DNA from: UBA4717 sp002404395
GTDB lineage: Bacteria; Bacillota; Clostridia; Oscillospirales; CAG-272
Reading direction: 5' to 3'
Length of the DNA: 18,168 nucleotides
Assembly (NCBI GenBank): GCA_937902275.1
Contig: CALFNW010000135.1
Coordinates: 1 to 18,168 of the forward strand
A program made the translations under genes and the position numbers. The notes under the pieces were generated by a model. The model saw only the letters and a program-made list of their open reading frames with translations. It did no database searches and had not been told where the DNA came from. Below, in pieces: positions 1 to 6,955 of this stretch (the first letter of the stretch is position 1; each line of letters begins with the position of its first letter).

Positions 1-494
1 GCGCAAACCTTCCGTACTATATAACCACGCCCGTTATAATGCATCTGCTTGAATCGCGTGCAGGATTTGATTACATTACGGTAATGATCCAAAAAGAAGT
101 TGCCGCAAGACTGTGCGGCGGTGCGGGAGCGGACGATTACGGTGCGATCACCGCAGCGGTCGCATACTTCGGGAAAGCCGAAAAATGCTTCAATGTTTCA
201 GCCGGCTGCTTTATGCCCGCGCCCAAAGTCGATTCAACCGTAATGCGGATACAGCTTTATGACACGCCGCCCGTCGATGTCAAAGACGAGGCAATGCTGT
301 TTGCAGTGATACGCGGAGCGTTTGCCAAACGCCGCAAGACCCTGCTCAACTCGCTGACGGGTGAGCTCGGCGGACTTTCGCGAGAGGAAATAAACGCCGT
401 GCTTGACTCCGCAGGCATTGAACCGACCGTACGCGGCGAAAAACTCTCGCTTGAGGACTTTGCGAAGATCGCAAACGCCGCCGCGAAGGCTTAG
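1..494 (+). CDS. rsmA: 16S rRNA dimethyladenosine methyltransferase, C-terminal part (5' end outside window)
   Basis: RsmA/KsgA uses S-adenosylmethionine to dimethylate two adjacent adenosines in the 3' terminal hairpin of 16S rRNA, a late step in 30S maturation. The reading frame is already open at base 3 and begins with A-N-L-P-Y-Y-I-T-T-P, the NLPYY catalytic/adenine-binding motif of the family, so the N-terminal SAM-binding half lies upstream. The 163 visible residues include the rest of the Rossmann domain and the small helical C-terminal domain with the R-G-A-F-A-K-R-R-K-T-L segment typical of the family. The stop is TAG at 492-494. The ATG at 39 is internal and is not the true start. 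In many Firmicutes this gene ends a tatD-rnmV-rsmA cluster, so those genes may lie to the left. Downstream it faces the minus-strand pfkA/ABC pair across a shared terminator. Identification is firm. Confidence 0.95.
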   Translation, partial: ANLPYYITTPVIMHLLESRAGFDYITVMIQKEVAARLCGGAGADDYGAITAAVAYFGKAEKCFNVSAGCFMPAPKVDSTVMRIQLYDTPPVDVKDEAMLFAVIRGAFAKRRKTLLNSLTGELGGLSREEINAVLDSAGIEPTVRGEKLSLEDFAKIANAAAKA

Positions 495-630
495 TACCGC
501 ACAGGTCGGAATTTCGGCTTCGCACGAAAATGCGGCATACCGCCGCAGAAAAAAGCAGGTCGTATACACATGAGCTTGCGAGGTAATTCGATCAAGCCCA
601 TCAGCACTGAGTCAGCATGAAGATCAAAAA

Positions 631-671
631 CTCCGACAAAGTCACACTGCAGACTTTATCGGAGCTTTTAT
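631..671. terminator. Bidirectional intrinsic terminator between convergent rsmA and ABC ATPase gene
   Basis: The arms CTCCGACAAAGTC (631-643) and GACTTTATCGGAG (652-664) form a 13-position stem with one C-A mismatch on the plus strand, which becomes a G-U wobble on the minus strand. The loop is 8 nt. The plus strand continues with CTTTTATTTT. On the minus strand the stem is followed by TTTTTGATC, from the A-run at 626-630. It sits between two genes that point at each other, so it can serve both. Confidence 0.8.
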
Positions 672-677
672 TTTACA

Positions 678-1379
678 TTATATGATCCTGCCTGCTTCAA
701 AAAATCTGCCGACAGGAGTTTTGAGATATTCGTCAAGCGCGCCGAAAAACAGCGGCGTATCGGACAGATGAAGCACATGGGTCGCGAGAGAGAGCACCGA
801 TTCGGTGTCAGCCGAAGTAAACACCACCGGCATACCCGCCATCGCGATAGTCCCGGCAAGCTCGCGTATGTCCGCTGCCGTCTGTCTGTCGAGTCCGTAT
901 GTAGGCTCGTCAAGGAACAGCAGCTTTTTCGCGGCGCAAAGCGCACGCGCAAGCAATACTTTCTGACGCATACCCCCGGAAAGCCCCGCAAATTTACGCG
1001 AAGCTATATCCTCAATCCCGACAAGTCTGAGCCGCTCGGACAGTATCTGTCTGTCAGCTTTGGTAAAAAACGGCAGTCTGCCTCGGTTAAGGCAGCCTGA
1101 AAGCACCACGTCGCGTACGGTCAAATTTCCTCTCACCTGACTTATCTGCGGCAAAAAGCCCATTTCGCGCCGCGTAAGCCCGGGCAGATACTCTATACTG
1201 CCGCGCACCGGCTTTTCAAGTCCGTAAAGCACGCGAAGCAGAGTGCTCTTTCCGCTGCCGCCCCCGCCGACTATGGCAAGGCACATACCGTCGCTCACTT
1301 CAAAATCAAGCTCCGAACATAAAAGCCTGTCCTCATAAACGATCGCCGCATTCTTGACGGTTATAAGCGCCTCGGACAT
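678..1379 (-). CDS. ABC transporter ATP-binding protein, metal-type family, no permease nearby
   Basis: This is a 233-residue cytoplasmic ATPase subunit resembling the ZnuC/MntB-type ATPases of manganese/zinc importers. Walker A is G38-GGGSGKST46, the Q-loop is Q78 in GFLPQ, the signature is L133-SGGMRQK, and Walker B is LLFLDEP at 153-159 followed by the D-loop. The H-loop is unusual: where the family has S-H-D, this protein reads S189-A190-D191, so the switch histidine is replaced by alanine. The gene starts 2 nt after the pfkA stop and shows no clear Shine-Dalgarno, so it is probably translated by coupling to pfkA. No permease or solute-binding gene lies in the window, so the substrate cannot be named; zinc or manganese is only a family-level guess. 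Apart from the H-loop the nucleotide-binding motifs look intact, so ATPase activity cannot be ruled out. Confidence 0.85.
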   Translation of the reverse strand: MSEALITVKNAAIVYEDRLLCSELDFEVSDGMCLAIVGGGGSGKSTLLRVLYGLEKPVRGSIEYLPGLTRREMGFLPQISQVRGNLTVRDVVLSGCLNRGRLPFFTKADRQILSERLRLVGIEDIASRKFAGLSGGMRQKVLLARALCAAKKLLFLDEPTYGLDRQTAADIRELAGTIAMAGMPVVFTSADTESVLSLATHVLHLSDTPLFFGALDEYLKTPVGRFFEAGRII

Positions 1380-1381
1380 TA

Positions 1382-2449
1382 TCAGTTCTTTGCCATGAGC
1401 AGCGCCGTGCTCATAAGATCATCGTATCTGTCCTGTCTTTCCGCACAGATACGCTTCATCTTTTCGATTTCGGGCGCGCAGAACGAGTCGAGGTCGCCGT
1501 CCTTGAGCTTCTTCTTGAACATTCTGTCAACTATAAGCGCAAACTTGATCTCGGTAGCGACGATCTCGCCGCGGCGTTCGCATACTACAAGGTCGCTCTT
1601 GCCGTCAAGCAGCAGATCGACCGCAAATTTACCCATTCTCGTTGCGGCAAGCCGATCGCGGAGTGTAGGCGAACCGCCGCGAACGATATGCGCAAAACGC
1701 GCAAATTTGGTTTCTACGCCGGTCTCGTCCATTATGCGCTTTGCAAGTCCTTCGGAGAAATCGCCGCCGAAAGTTTCGGAAACGACCACGATGAAGCTTC
1801 TGTGGCCTGCGGCTCTCTGACGCTTGATGCGCTCGATCGCGGCATCCGCGTCAAACGGAGTTTCTCCGATAGCGATCGCCACGGCTCCCGTTGCAATGCC
1901 CGACTCAAGCGCGATCCAGCCGGCATTTCTGCCCATCGCTTCGACCACGTCGCATCTGGCGTGCGACTCGCAGGTGTCGCGCAGATTGTCGATCATACGC
2001 ATGGTGGTATTCATAGCAGTGTCAAATCCGATCGTATAATCGGTGGAAGTAATATCGTTGTCGATCGTGCCGGGCACGCCGATAGTCGGAATACCGCGCA
2101 CGGAAAGGTCGGTAGCGCCGCGGAAGGTTCCGTCTCCGCCGATCGCCACGATTCCGTCGATCCCGAGTCTGCGGCAAGTATCTATCGCCTTTGCCATACC
2201 CTCCTCGGTCTTGAATTCGGGGCAACGGTCCGAATAGAGGATCGTACCGCTGTCATCAATGATCCCGTTGACATCGGCAGTCGTAAGGGTTTTGACCTCA
2301 CCGCTGATAAGTCCGGTATAACCTTTATATATTCCCATTACCTCAATACCCTCGGAAAGTGCCGAGAGTACAACGCTGCGAACGCAGGCGTTCATTCCGG
2401 GCGCGTCTCCGCCCGAGGTAAGCACACCTATCTTTCTGAATTTCTGCAT
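1382..2449 (-). CDS. pfkA: ATP-dependent 6-phosphofructokinase
   Basis: PfkA phosphorylates fructose 6-phosphate to fructose 1,6-bisphosphate with ATP in the committed step of glycolysis. The chosen start at 2449 gives M-Q-K-F-R-K-I-G-V-L-T-S-G-G-D and has GGAGA about 8 nt upstream; an open frame to 2482 would add 11 residues unlike the family. The product is 355 residues, somewhat longer than the usual 320 or so, with a basic helical tail. The phosphate-binding GGDAPGMN is at 13-20, and GGDGT at 104-108 has Gly at the position that is Asp in PPi-dependent enzymes. GVPGTIDND at 124-132 has Gly127 where PPi enzymes have Lys, so the enzyme should use ATP. The catalytic aspartates are D130 and D132. 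MGRNAGW binds the sugar phosphate. It is transcribed leftward with the ABC ATPase gene behind it. Confidence 0.97.
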   Translation of the reverse strand: MQKFRKIGVLTSGGDAPGMNACVRSVVLSALSEGIEVMGIYKGYTGLISGEVKTLTTADVNGIIDDSGTILYSDRCPEFKTEEGMAKAIDTCRRLGIDGIVAIGGDGTFRGATDLSVRGIPTIGVPGTIDNDITSTDYTIGFDTAMNTTMRMIDNLRDTCESHARCDVVEAMGRNAGWIALESGIATGAVAIAIGETPFDADAAIERIKRQRAAGHRSFIVVVSETFGGDFSEGLAKRIMDETGVETKFARFAHIVRGGSPTLRDRLAATRMGKFAVDLLLDGKSDLVVCERRGEIVATEIKFALIVDRMFKKKLKDGDLDSFCAPEIEKMKRICAERQDRYDDLMSTALLMAKN

Positions 2450-2462
2450 AACTCTTCTCCAT

Positions 2463-2595
2463 GTCGGCGTAGCCGACCCCAAAAATAATCTGTAATTTAC
2501 GCGTCGGATCTGCCGACGCAGAAATTACGGCGCGAAGCCCGAGACTTCGTTCAATCAAGGCAAAGCCTTCGCGCTGTGCAGTCATAATCTGTAAT
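2463..2595 (-). repeat. Cluster of hairpins bounded by a 12-bp direct repeat in the pfkA leader
   Basis: Several inverted repeats lie back to back. GTCGGC/GCCGAC (2463-2468 and 2472-2477) has a 3-nt loop. GTAATTT-AC-GCGTCGG pairs with CCGACGC-AG-AAATTAC (2492-2507 and 2513-2528). GCGCGAAG pairs with CTTCGCGC (2530-2537 and 2567-2574), and inside it AAGGC/GCCTT (2557-2561 and 2565-2569) forms a small hairpin. The direct repeat ATAATCTGTAAT occurs at 2485-2496 and 2584-2595, enclosing 87 bp. The first hairpin lies next to the pfkA ribosome binding site. It may be a dispersed palindromic element or a regulatory leader; the sequence does not decide. Confidence 0.6.
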
Positions 2596-2710
2596 AATGT
2601 ATACAAACCGTCTGTTGCGGCAAAATACCGCCGCGGGTCAGTCGGTAATGATCCAAACGTATACCGGGCGGACGGTCAAAGCGTTTTCATATTTCCGCCC
2701 GTTTCCTGTA

Positions 2711-2739
2711 ATTGTAATATATTCCCATAAAAAAATCAA
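2711..2739 (-). promoter_or_regulatory. Candidate sigma-A promoter for pfkA
   Basis: Read on the minus strand, TTGATT (2739-2734) is followed after 17 nt by TACAAT (2716-2711). The -35 matches the consensus at 4 of 6 positions and the -10 at 5 of 6. It lies in the AT-rich part of the divergent intergenic region. It would give a leader of roughly 255 nt before the pfkA start, containing the hairpin cluster. A nearer but weaker -10-like sequence around 2590-2605 cannot be excluded. Confidence 0.45.
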
Positions 2740-2831
2740 TAGTTTAAGCATATTTTTTTATTTTTTTACATTTAAAACCGCCGCCCATACCGCCTGTCCC
2801 GCAAGTCGGGATATATTGTTTAAAATAAATG

Positions 2832-2860
2832 TTGAAATCCGAAATAAATTGTGTTATAAT
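2832..2860 (+). promoter_or_regulatory. Strong sigma-A promoter with extended -10 for the LytM-like operon
   Basis: The -35 TTGAAA (2832-2837) and -10 TATAAT (2855-2860) are separated by exactly 17 nt, and TGT at 2852-2854 supplies an extended -10. Transcription should begin near 2867, giving a leader of about 59 nt. This is the only good promoter I see for the four plus-strand genes up to 8320. Confidence 0.85.
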
Positions 2861-2878
2861 TTAAACGTACGGCCGATT

Positions 2879-2890
2879 TTCGATATCGAA
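2879..2890. promoter_or_regulatory. Perfect 12-bp palindrome just downstream of the transcription start
   Basis: TTCGATATCGAA reads identically on both strands. It lies about 12-23 nt after the predicted start of transcription, where a repressor could act as a roadblock. No second copy was noticed in the window. An operator role is inferred only from position. Confidence 0.35.
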
Positions 2891-2925
2891 TACGGTCTTA
2901 TACGACATGACGGGGTAAAATAACG

Positions 2926-4548
2926 ATGAAAAAAGCTTCGATTATAGTAATATGCGTACTTATTGCATTTATACCGACATATATCGCCCTCGGCGCTTAC
3001 TTCACTTCACAAAAGGTTCCGGTCACCGAAAGCACGGTTGAAAGTCTGAGTCTGAGCGCTCCCAACGGCGAGTCTTTTTCGTATTCCAAGACCGACGGCG
3101 GGGACTTTATCGCCTTTGTGCTTGAAATGAACAAAAACTCCGAGAGACAGCTTGCGCTTCCCGAGCCTTTGCTTGACGATCCGTACTATCTCTTCACCTT
3201 TTACAGCTTCGACAAAGCTACCGAATACAAATACTATTTTTCCAAGCAACCGAGCGACGCTTATTATACCGACGCCGACGGCGCGGCTTTCAAGATCAGC
3301 GCCGACTATGCGCTTGAATTCCTTAAGCTTCCCGCGGCGCGCAGCGTTTATTCCGACTCAAGCGCCCCGAGCTTGCTTATCAACTCGTCGGAATTGCTCC
3401 CGAGTTCAATGTCATGGGAATACAGAGGCGCGGAAAACGCCTTTTATCCCGGTCTGGTATCAACCGAAAACGGTAATGAAACTTCGGTCGAGTCGTACGG
3501 CGCGCCCGTGCTTTCTTTCTCGCTTGAACCGGACACCGTCTCGATAAAACTGACTTCCGGAGATGAAACGCTCTTTGACGATTACTATTATAATCTCGCG
3601 AATTACGACTTCAGCGGCAAGGCGCTTGAAGCCGTGATAAACGCAAAATGGTATGAATCCGATGACCGCACCTATCGGGGAGAAGCGAGCTATAAAGTCT
3701 CGCTCGACTTTCTCACTCCGCCCGTGTTCTATCTTTCCTCGCCGAGCGCGCAGAACGGCTCGCTCTTAACCGTTTCGGTCAGCGATGCCGTTGATCCGTC
3801 GCTTATCAGACTTAGCTTTGAACCGTCCCTCAGCATAGAGCCGAAGTTCTATAAGGTCGGCAACGCGGCATACGCGTTGCTCCCGATCTCGCCCGAGGTC
3901 AAGCCCGGAAGCTACACCGTACGCGCCTCGTATAACGGTCAGTCCGAATCGTCGTTCACGCTCGACGTTTCGGGTGCATATACCGCAGAATACCCCTACA
4001 ACGTAGAAAAAACACTGTTTGATGATATATACACGGAAGCAAATGTCACCGCATACAAAGAGCTGCTCGCCTCGTTCTTTGAACAGACCTCAAACGAGCC
4101 GCTTTTCTCGGGCACTTTCATTTCGGGTATGCCGCGAGGCACGTTTGAGTCCGCCGATTACGGAGACCGGCTGACGATATCCGAAAACAGCGTAATGTTC
4201 AGAAATCCCGGCGTATACTACAGCTGCACGAGGGTCTCCGATGTCACCGCAGTAAACTCGGGCGTCGTGATCTATGCCGGAAGCGACAAGCTGGCGGGCA
4301 ATATCGTTGCGCTTGACCACGGAATGGGACTTGTCAGCGTATATGCGCATCTCGGTGAGATTTCGGTAAAAGCCGGCGACAAGCTTGAGCGCGGCGACAA
4401 GCTCGGCGTTTCGGGCAGAACCGGACTTATATCAAAAAAATCCGCGACCACAACGCTTGCCAGAGTCGAAGTGTATTTGCACGGCGTGCCGGTCGATGTG
4501 GATCTGTTGATAAAAAAAGCGATCGAGCTTAAGTTTTCAGAACAGTGA
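2926..4548 (+). CDS. Membrane-anchored LytM/M23-like protein with degenerate metal site
   Basis: This 540-residue protein begins with MKK and a hydrophobic segment (about 5-25), an uncleaved anchor or signal peptide, so the rest should lie outside the membrane. Residues 30-395 are a beta-rich region of unknown family, with an Ig-like stretch near 280-350. Residues 395-540 match the M23 (LytM) peptidase fold: G-V-V-I-Y-A-G, then V-A-L-D-H-G-M-G-L-V-S-V-Y-A-H-L-G, then G-D-K-L-G-V-S-G. The metal site is lost: the H-x-G-x-D motif reads N427-P-G-V-Y431, and the terminal H-L-H reads L511-A-R513, while H475 of Y-A-H-L remains. It is probably not a peptidase but a binding or activating protein, as degenerate LytM proteins such as EnvC are. 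GGGG about 10 nt upstream is a modest ribosome binding site. It heads the operon with the decarboxylase, holB and ricT. Confidence 0.8.
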   Translation: MKKASIIVICVLIAFIPTYIALGAYFTSQKVPVTESTVESLSLSAPNGESFSYSKTDGGDFIAFVLEMNKNSERQLALPEPLLDDPYYLFTFYSFDKATEYKYYFSKQPSDAYYTDADGAAFKISADYALEFLKLPAARSVYSDSSAPSLLINSSELLPSSMSWEYRGAENAFYPGLVSTENGNETSVESYGAPVLSFSLEPDTVSIKLTSGDETLFDDYYYNLANYDFSGKALEAVINAKWYESDDRTYRGEASYKVSLDFLTPPVFYLSSPSAQNGSLLTVSVSDAVDPSLIRLSFEPSLSIEPKFYKVGNAAYALLPISPEVKPGSYTVRASYNGQSESSFTLDVSGAYTAEYPYNVEKTLFDDIYTEANVTAYKELLASFFEQTSNEPLFSGTFISGMPRGTFESADYGDRLTISENSVMFRNPGVYYSCTRVSDVTAVNSGVVIYAGSDKLAGNIVALDHGMGLVSVYAHLGEISVKAGDKLERGDKLGVSGRTGLISKKSATTTLARVEVYLHGVPVDVDLLIKKAIELKFSEQ

Positions 4549-4557
4549 CCGCGTCAT

Positions 4558-5865
4558 ATGAGCATGTTTAAAATAATTGAGTCGGTGCAAGCATACGCCG
4601 CCTCTGACCCCGCCCGATTCCATATGCCCGGACACAAAGGCAGGCTCGGTATGTTTGCCGAAGCTTCCGTGCTTGATCTGACCGAGCTTGAGGTCTCGGA
4701 TGATCTGTACGCTCCGAAGTCGGGCTTTGCCGACGCGCTTGATATCATGACCGATTTTTACGGTACTAAAGCCACCGTTATTTCGGCTCACGGCGCAACG
4801 CTCCCGATCTTCGCCGCCGTGTATCTTTACTCTAAGGAAAATCGACCGTTTCTTTGCTCGCGCAAGGTGCACCGCTCGGTAATAAACGCGCTCGCCGTCT
4901 GCGGATGCGGCGTCCGCTTCATCCCCGACACCGGAGACGGTATCGAGCTTTCCGCGCTGGAGGCGGCACTTTCGGATCCTGATTATTCGGGGCTTATACT
5001 GACCTCTGCCGATTACTACGGCAGACTTGAAGATCTTTCGCCTGTCATCGAAAAATGCAAACGTGCGGATCTGCCCGTGATCGCCGACAACTCGCACGGC
5101 TCACATCTGTTTTTTGACGGCTCGAACGCACATCCGTTACGGCTCGGAGCAAACGCGGTGATCGATTCGTACCACAAAACTCTGCCGACAATGACCGGCG
5201 GAGCCTTGCTTCATACCATGGACTTTGACCGCGGCCGTGTTCTTGACGCGTTTAGACTATTCGCTTCAACAAGCCCCTCGTATGTCATCTCGCTTTCGGT
5301 GCTTTCCGCCTTTGAGCTTATGAAAAACGACGGGTGCCGTCGGCTCTCACAGCTTCGCGAAACCGTAGCGGAAACAACGAACGTGCTGAAAAAGCTCGGA
5401 ATGGGAGTCGCCTCATTCGCGCGCTCCGATCCGTACCGGTTCTGTACCGAGTGCGCAGGCTCCGCCGCACAATACTCGAGTTTTCTTTCAAAGCGGGGCG
5501 TAGTGTGCGAATTCTGCGACGATACTTACACGGTCTTCATACCGTCGGTAATGAATAATGCCGCAGACTTCGGGCGGCTCATCGAAGCCACGCGCGAGTT
5601 CACCGCAACGCATGAAATAAAGCCCGCCGTGCGGCCTCCGCGATATCTGCATATTCCGGAACCTGCCGTAAGTATCCGCTCAGCCGTGTTTTCGGATAAG
5701 GAAACGATCGGATCGGAGCTTGCCGAGGGCAGGATCGCGGCAGAAGAATTGAGTCCGTATCCGCCGGGAATACCGCTGATAATCCCGGGGGAGCGCATCG
5801 ACAAATGCGTGATCTCCGCGCTTATATCCGCAGGCTTTGACAAGATCAAAGTTATGGCCCGCTAA
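4558..5865 (+). CDS. Orn/Lys/Arg decarboxylase-family PLP enzyme (YaaO-like)
   Basis: This is a fold-type I PLP enzyme of 435 residues, related to the Gram-positive arginine/lysine/ornithine decarboxylases that feed polyamine synthesis. The N-terminal F-H-M-P-G-H-K-G matches the family's PGHK motif. D177 in A-D-N-S-H-G-S-H is the expected PLP ring-nitrogen partner and K207 in S-Y-H-K-T-L-P the Schiff-base lysine. The C-terminal Y-P-P-G-I-P-L-I-I-P-G-E is the family's conserved loop. It is shorter than the usual 470-490 residues. The start is 9 nt after the preceding stop with no clear Shine-Dalgarno; a second ATG 6 nt later is possible, and translation is probably coupled. In Bacillus subtilis the homologue yaaO lies upstream of tmk, darA, yaaR, holB and ricT; here tmk, darA and yaaR are absent. 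The substrate cannot be read from the sequence. Confidence 0.88.
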   Translation: MSMFKIIESVQAYAASDPARFHMPGHKGRLGMFAEASVLDLTELEVSDDLYAPKSGFADALDIMTDFYGTKATVISAHGATLPIFAAVYLYSKENRPFLCSRKVHRSVINALAVCGCGVRFIPDTGDGIELSALEAALSDPDYSGLILTSADYYGRLEDLSPVIEKCKRADLPVIADNSHGSHLFFDGSNAHPLRLGANAVIDSYHKTLPTMTGGALLHTMDFDRGRVLDAFRLFASTSPSYVISLSVLSAFELMKNDGCRRLSQLRETVAETTNVLKKLGMGVASFARSDPYRFCTECAGSAAQYSSFLSKRGVVCEFCDDTYTVFIPSVMNNAADFGRLIEATREFTATHEIKPAVRPPRYLHIPEPAVSIRSAVFSDKETIGSELAEGRIAAEELSPYPPGIPLIIPGERIDKCVISALISAGFDKIKVMAR

Positions 5866-5874
5866 TTTCGGGCC
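5856..5874 (+). other. Intercistronic hairpin over the decarboxylase stop codon
   Basis: GGCCCG (5856-5861) and CGGGCC (5869-5874) pair perfectly around a 7-nt loop that contains the stop codon TAA. No T-run follows, so it is not an intrinsic terminator. It could tune translation or mRNA stability between the decarboxylase and holB, but a chance inverted repeat is possible. Confidence 0.4.
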
Positions 5875-5899
5875 GGAAATCCAAACTCGGGTAATAACC

Positions 5900-6907
5900 A
5901 TGCTTTTTTACGACTTTTTCGGCAACGACAGCATCAAGCGTCAGCTTGCCGACCCCGAATTCAAAAAACGTCTGCCTCATGCAATGATTATTGAAGGCAA
6001 AAACGGCTCAGGCAAACACTCGCTTGCAAAAGCGATCGCGCTTTCGGCAAACTGCAGCCATACCCCTCCCTGCCTTGAGTGCCCGATCTGCAAGAAACTG
6101 CTTGCCGACGAATCCCCCGACTTCATAACCGTCGGACTCACCGAGGGGCGCGCCTCGCTCGGAGTGGACTCCGTCCGCTTTGTCAGAAGCGATGTCTATA
6201 TTACGCCGAACGATAACCTTTTCAAAATATATGTGATCGAATCCGCCGACAAACTGACGCCCGAAGCGCAGAATGCTTTTCTCAAGGTACTTGAGGAACC
6301 GCCGGAATATGCGGTCTTTATTCTGCTTTGCGAGAGCGCGGACTCTCTGCTCGTAACGGTAAGAAGCCGCGCCCGAACACTCAAAACCGAAGTTTTCGGA
6401 AGCACGGCGCTGAAAAACTACCTGCGTGAAAACTATGCGGACAGATCAGGCTCCGACGACGGGATCGAACTCGCGGCAATGCTCTCGGGCGGAACAGTCG
6501 GAGGTGCGCTTGAATATCTTAAGCCTGAAAACGCCGCGCGCGCGATCGAAGTTTACAGGCAGTGTCTTGAGTTCGTCGAGCTTACGGTAAAGCGTTCACC
6601 CGCTTCAAAGCTGTATGCATATTTGTACGGGCTCGGACTTTCGCGCGAGGAAACGGCGGTCTTTTTCGAAAGACTCGCGCTTGCTTTCAGAGACGGTATT
6701 GCGCTTACGCTCGCCGCTGAGCCCGAACGCCTCTTTTTCATAAATGAGCAGGACGCCGAACGGCTGTCGTCAAGCTGTACGGTCTCGTTTCTGCTTGACG
6801 CGACGGCACTTTGCTCAAAATACCGCGAAACGCTTGATACCAACGCCGCGCTTCAGACCGTTCTGCCGGCGTTTGCTTCGGAAATAAAGAAATTACGCGG
6901 CAGGTGA
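5900..6907 (+). CDS. holB: DNA polymerase III subunit delta' (clamp loader)
   Basis: Delta' is the stator subunit of the clamp loader that opens and places the beta sliding clamp on DNA. The start at 5900 gives M-L-F-Y-D-F-F-G-N-D and a product of 335 residues, the usual size; an upstream ATG at 5837 would overlap the decarboxylase and add non-family sequence. The AAA+ core shows H-A-M-I-I-E-G at 27-33, the P-loop region G33-KNGSGKHS, a zinc site with C52, C58, C61 and C64, E-S-A-D-K-L, and N-A-F-L-K-V-L-E-E-P-P, very typical of the family. The P-loop has H40 where ATP-binding members have Thr or Ser, and the S-R-C motif reads S156-R157-A158. Both agree with delta' not hydrolysing ATP. The ribosome binding site is poor. 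It lies between the decarboxylase and ricT, as in the Bacillus yaa cluster. Confidence 0.93.
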   Translation: MLFYDFFGNDSIKRQLADPEFKKRLPHAMIIEGKNGSGKHSLAKAIALSANCSHTPPCLECPICKKLLADESPDFITVGLTEGRASLGVDSVRFVRSDVYITPNDNLFKIYVIESADKLTPEAQNAFLKVLEEPPEYAVFILLCESADSLLVTVRSRARTLKTEVFGSTALKNYLRENYADRSGSDDGIELAAMLSGGTVGGALEYLKPENAARAIEVYRQCLEFVELTVKRSPASKLYAYLYGLGLSREETAVFFERLALAFRDGIALTLAAEPERLFFINEQDAERLSSSCTVSFLLDATALCSKYRETLDTNAALQTVLPAFASEIKKLRGR

Positions 6908-6955
6908 GCGCGCCTGCGCCTGCTCTGACCGCTTCACAGCGAAAGGATATATACA

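Larger units (their letters stand above)
2450..2925. other. Divergent intergenic region between pfkA and the LytM-like gene
   Basis: These 476 bp hold no credible gene. From left to right they contain the pfkA ribosome binding site, the hairpin cluster, further small inverted repeats near 2615-2700, an AT-rich stretch (2701-2780) with the candidate pfkA promoter, a short TCCCG/CGGGA hairpin at 2797-2811, the strong plus-strand promoter at 2832-2860 and a palindrome at 2879-2890. A 108-codon open frame at 2597-2923 runs through both promoters, has no Shine-Dalgarno and encodes no recognisable protein, so I leave it out. Confidence 0.8.

Noticed and set aside
500..600. GC-rich inverted repeats after rsmA (TGCGG/CCGCA near 530-545)
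   Set aside because: Short arms and no T-run; the clear terminator is at 631-671.
1688..2488. 266-codon plus-strand open frame antisense to pfkA
   Set aside because: Codon-constrained shadow of the certain pfkA gene, with no ribosome binding site or recognisable protein.
2597..2923. 108-codon plus-strand open frame in the divergent intergenic region
   Set aside because: It crosses the predicted promoters, has no Shine-Dalgarno, low-complexity F/Y-rich translation and no family resemblance.
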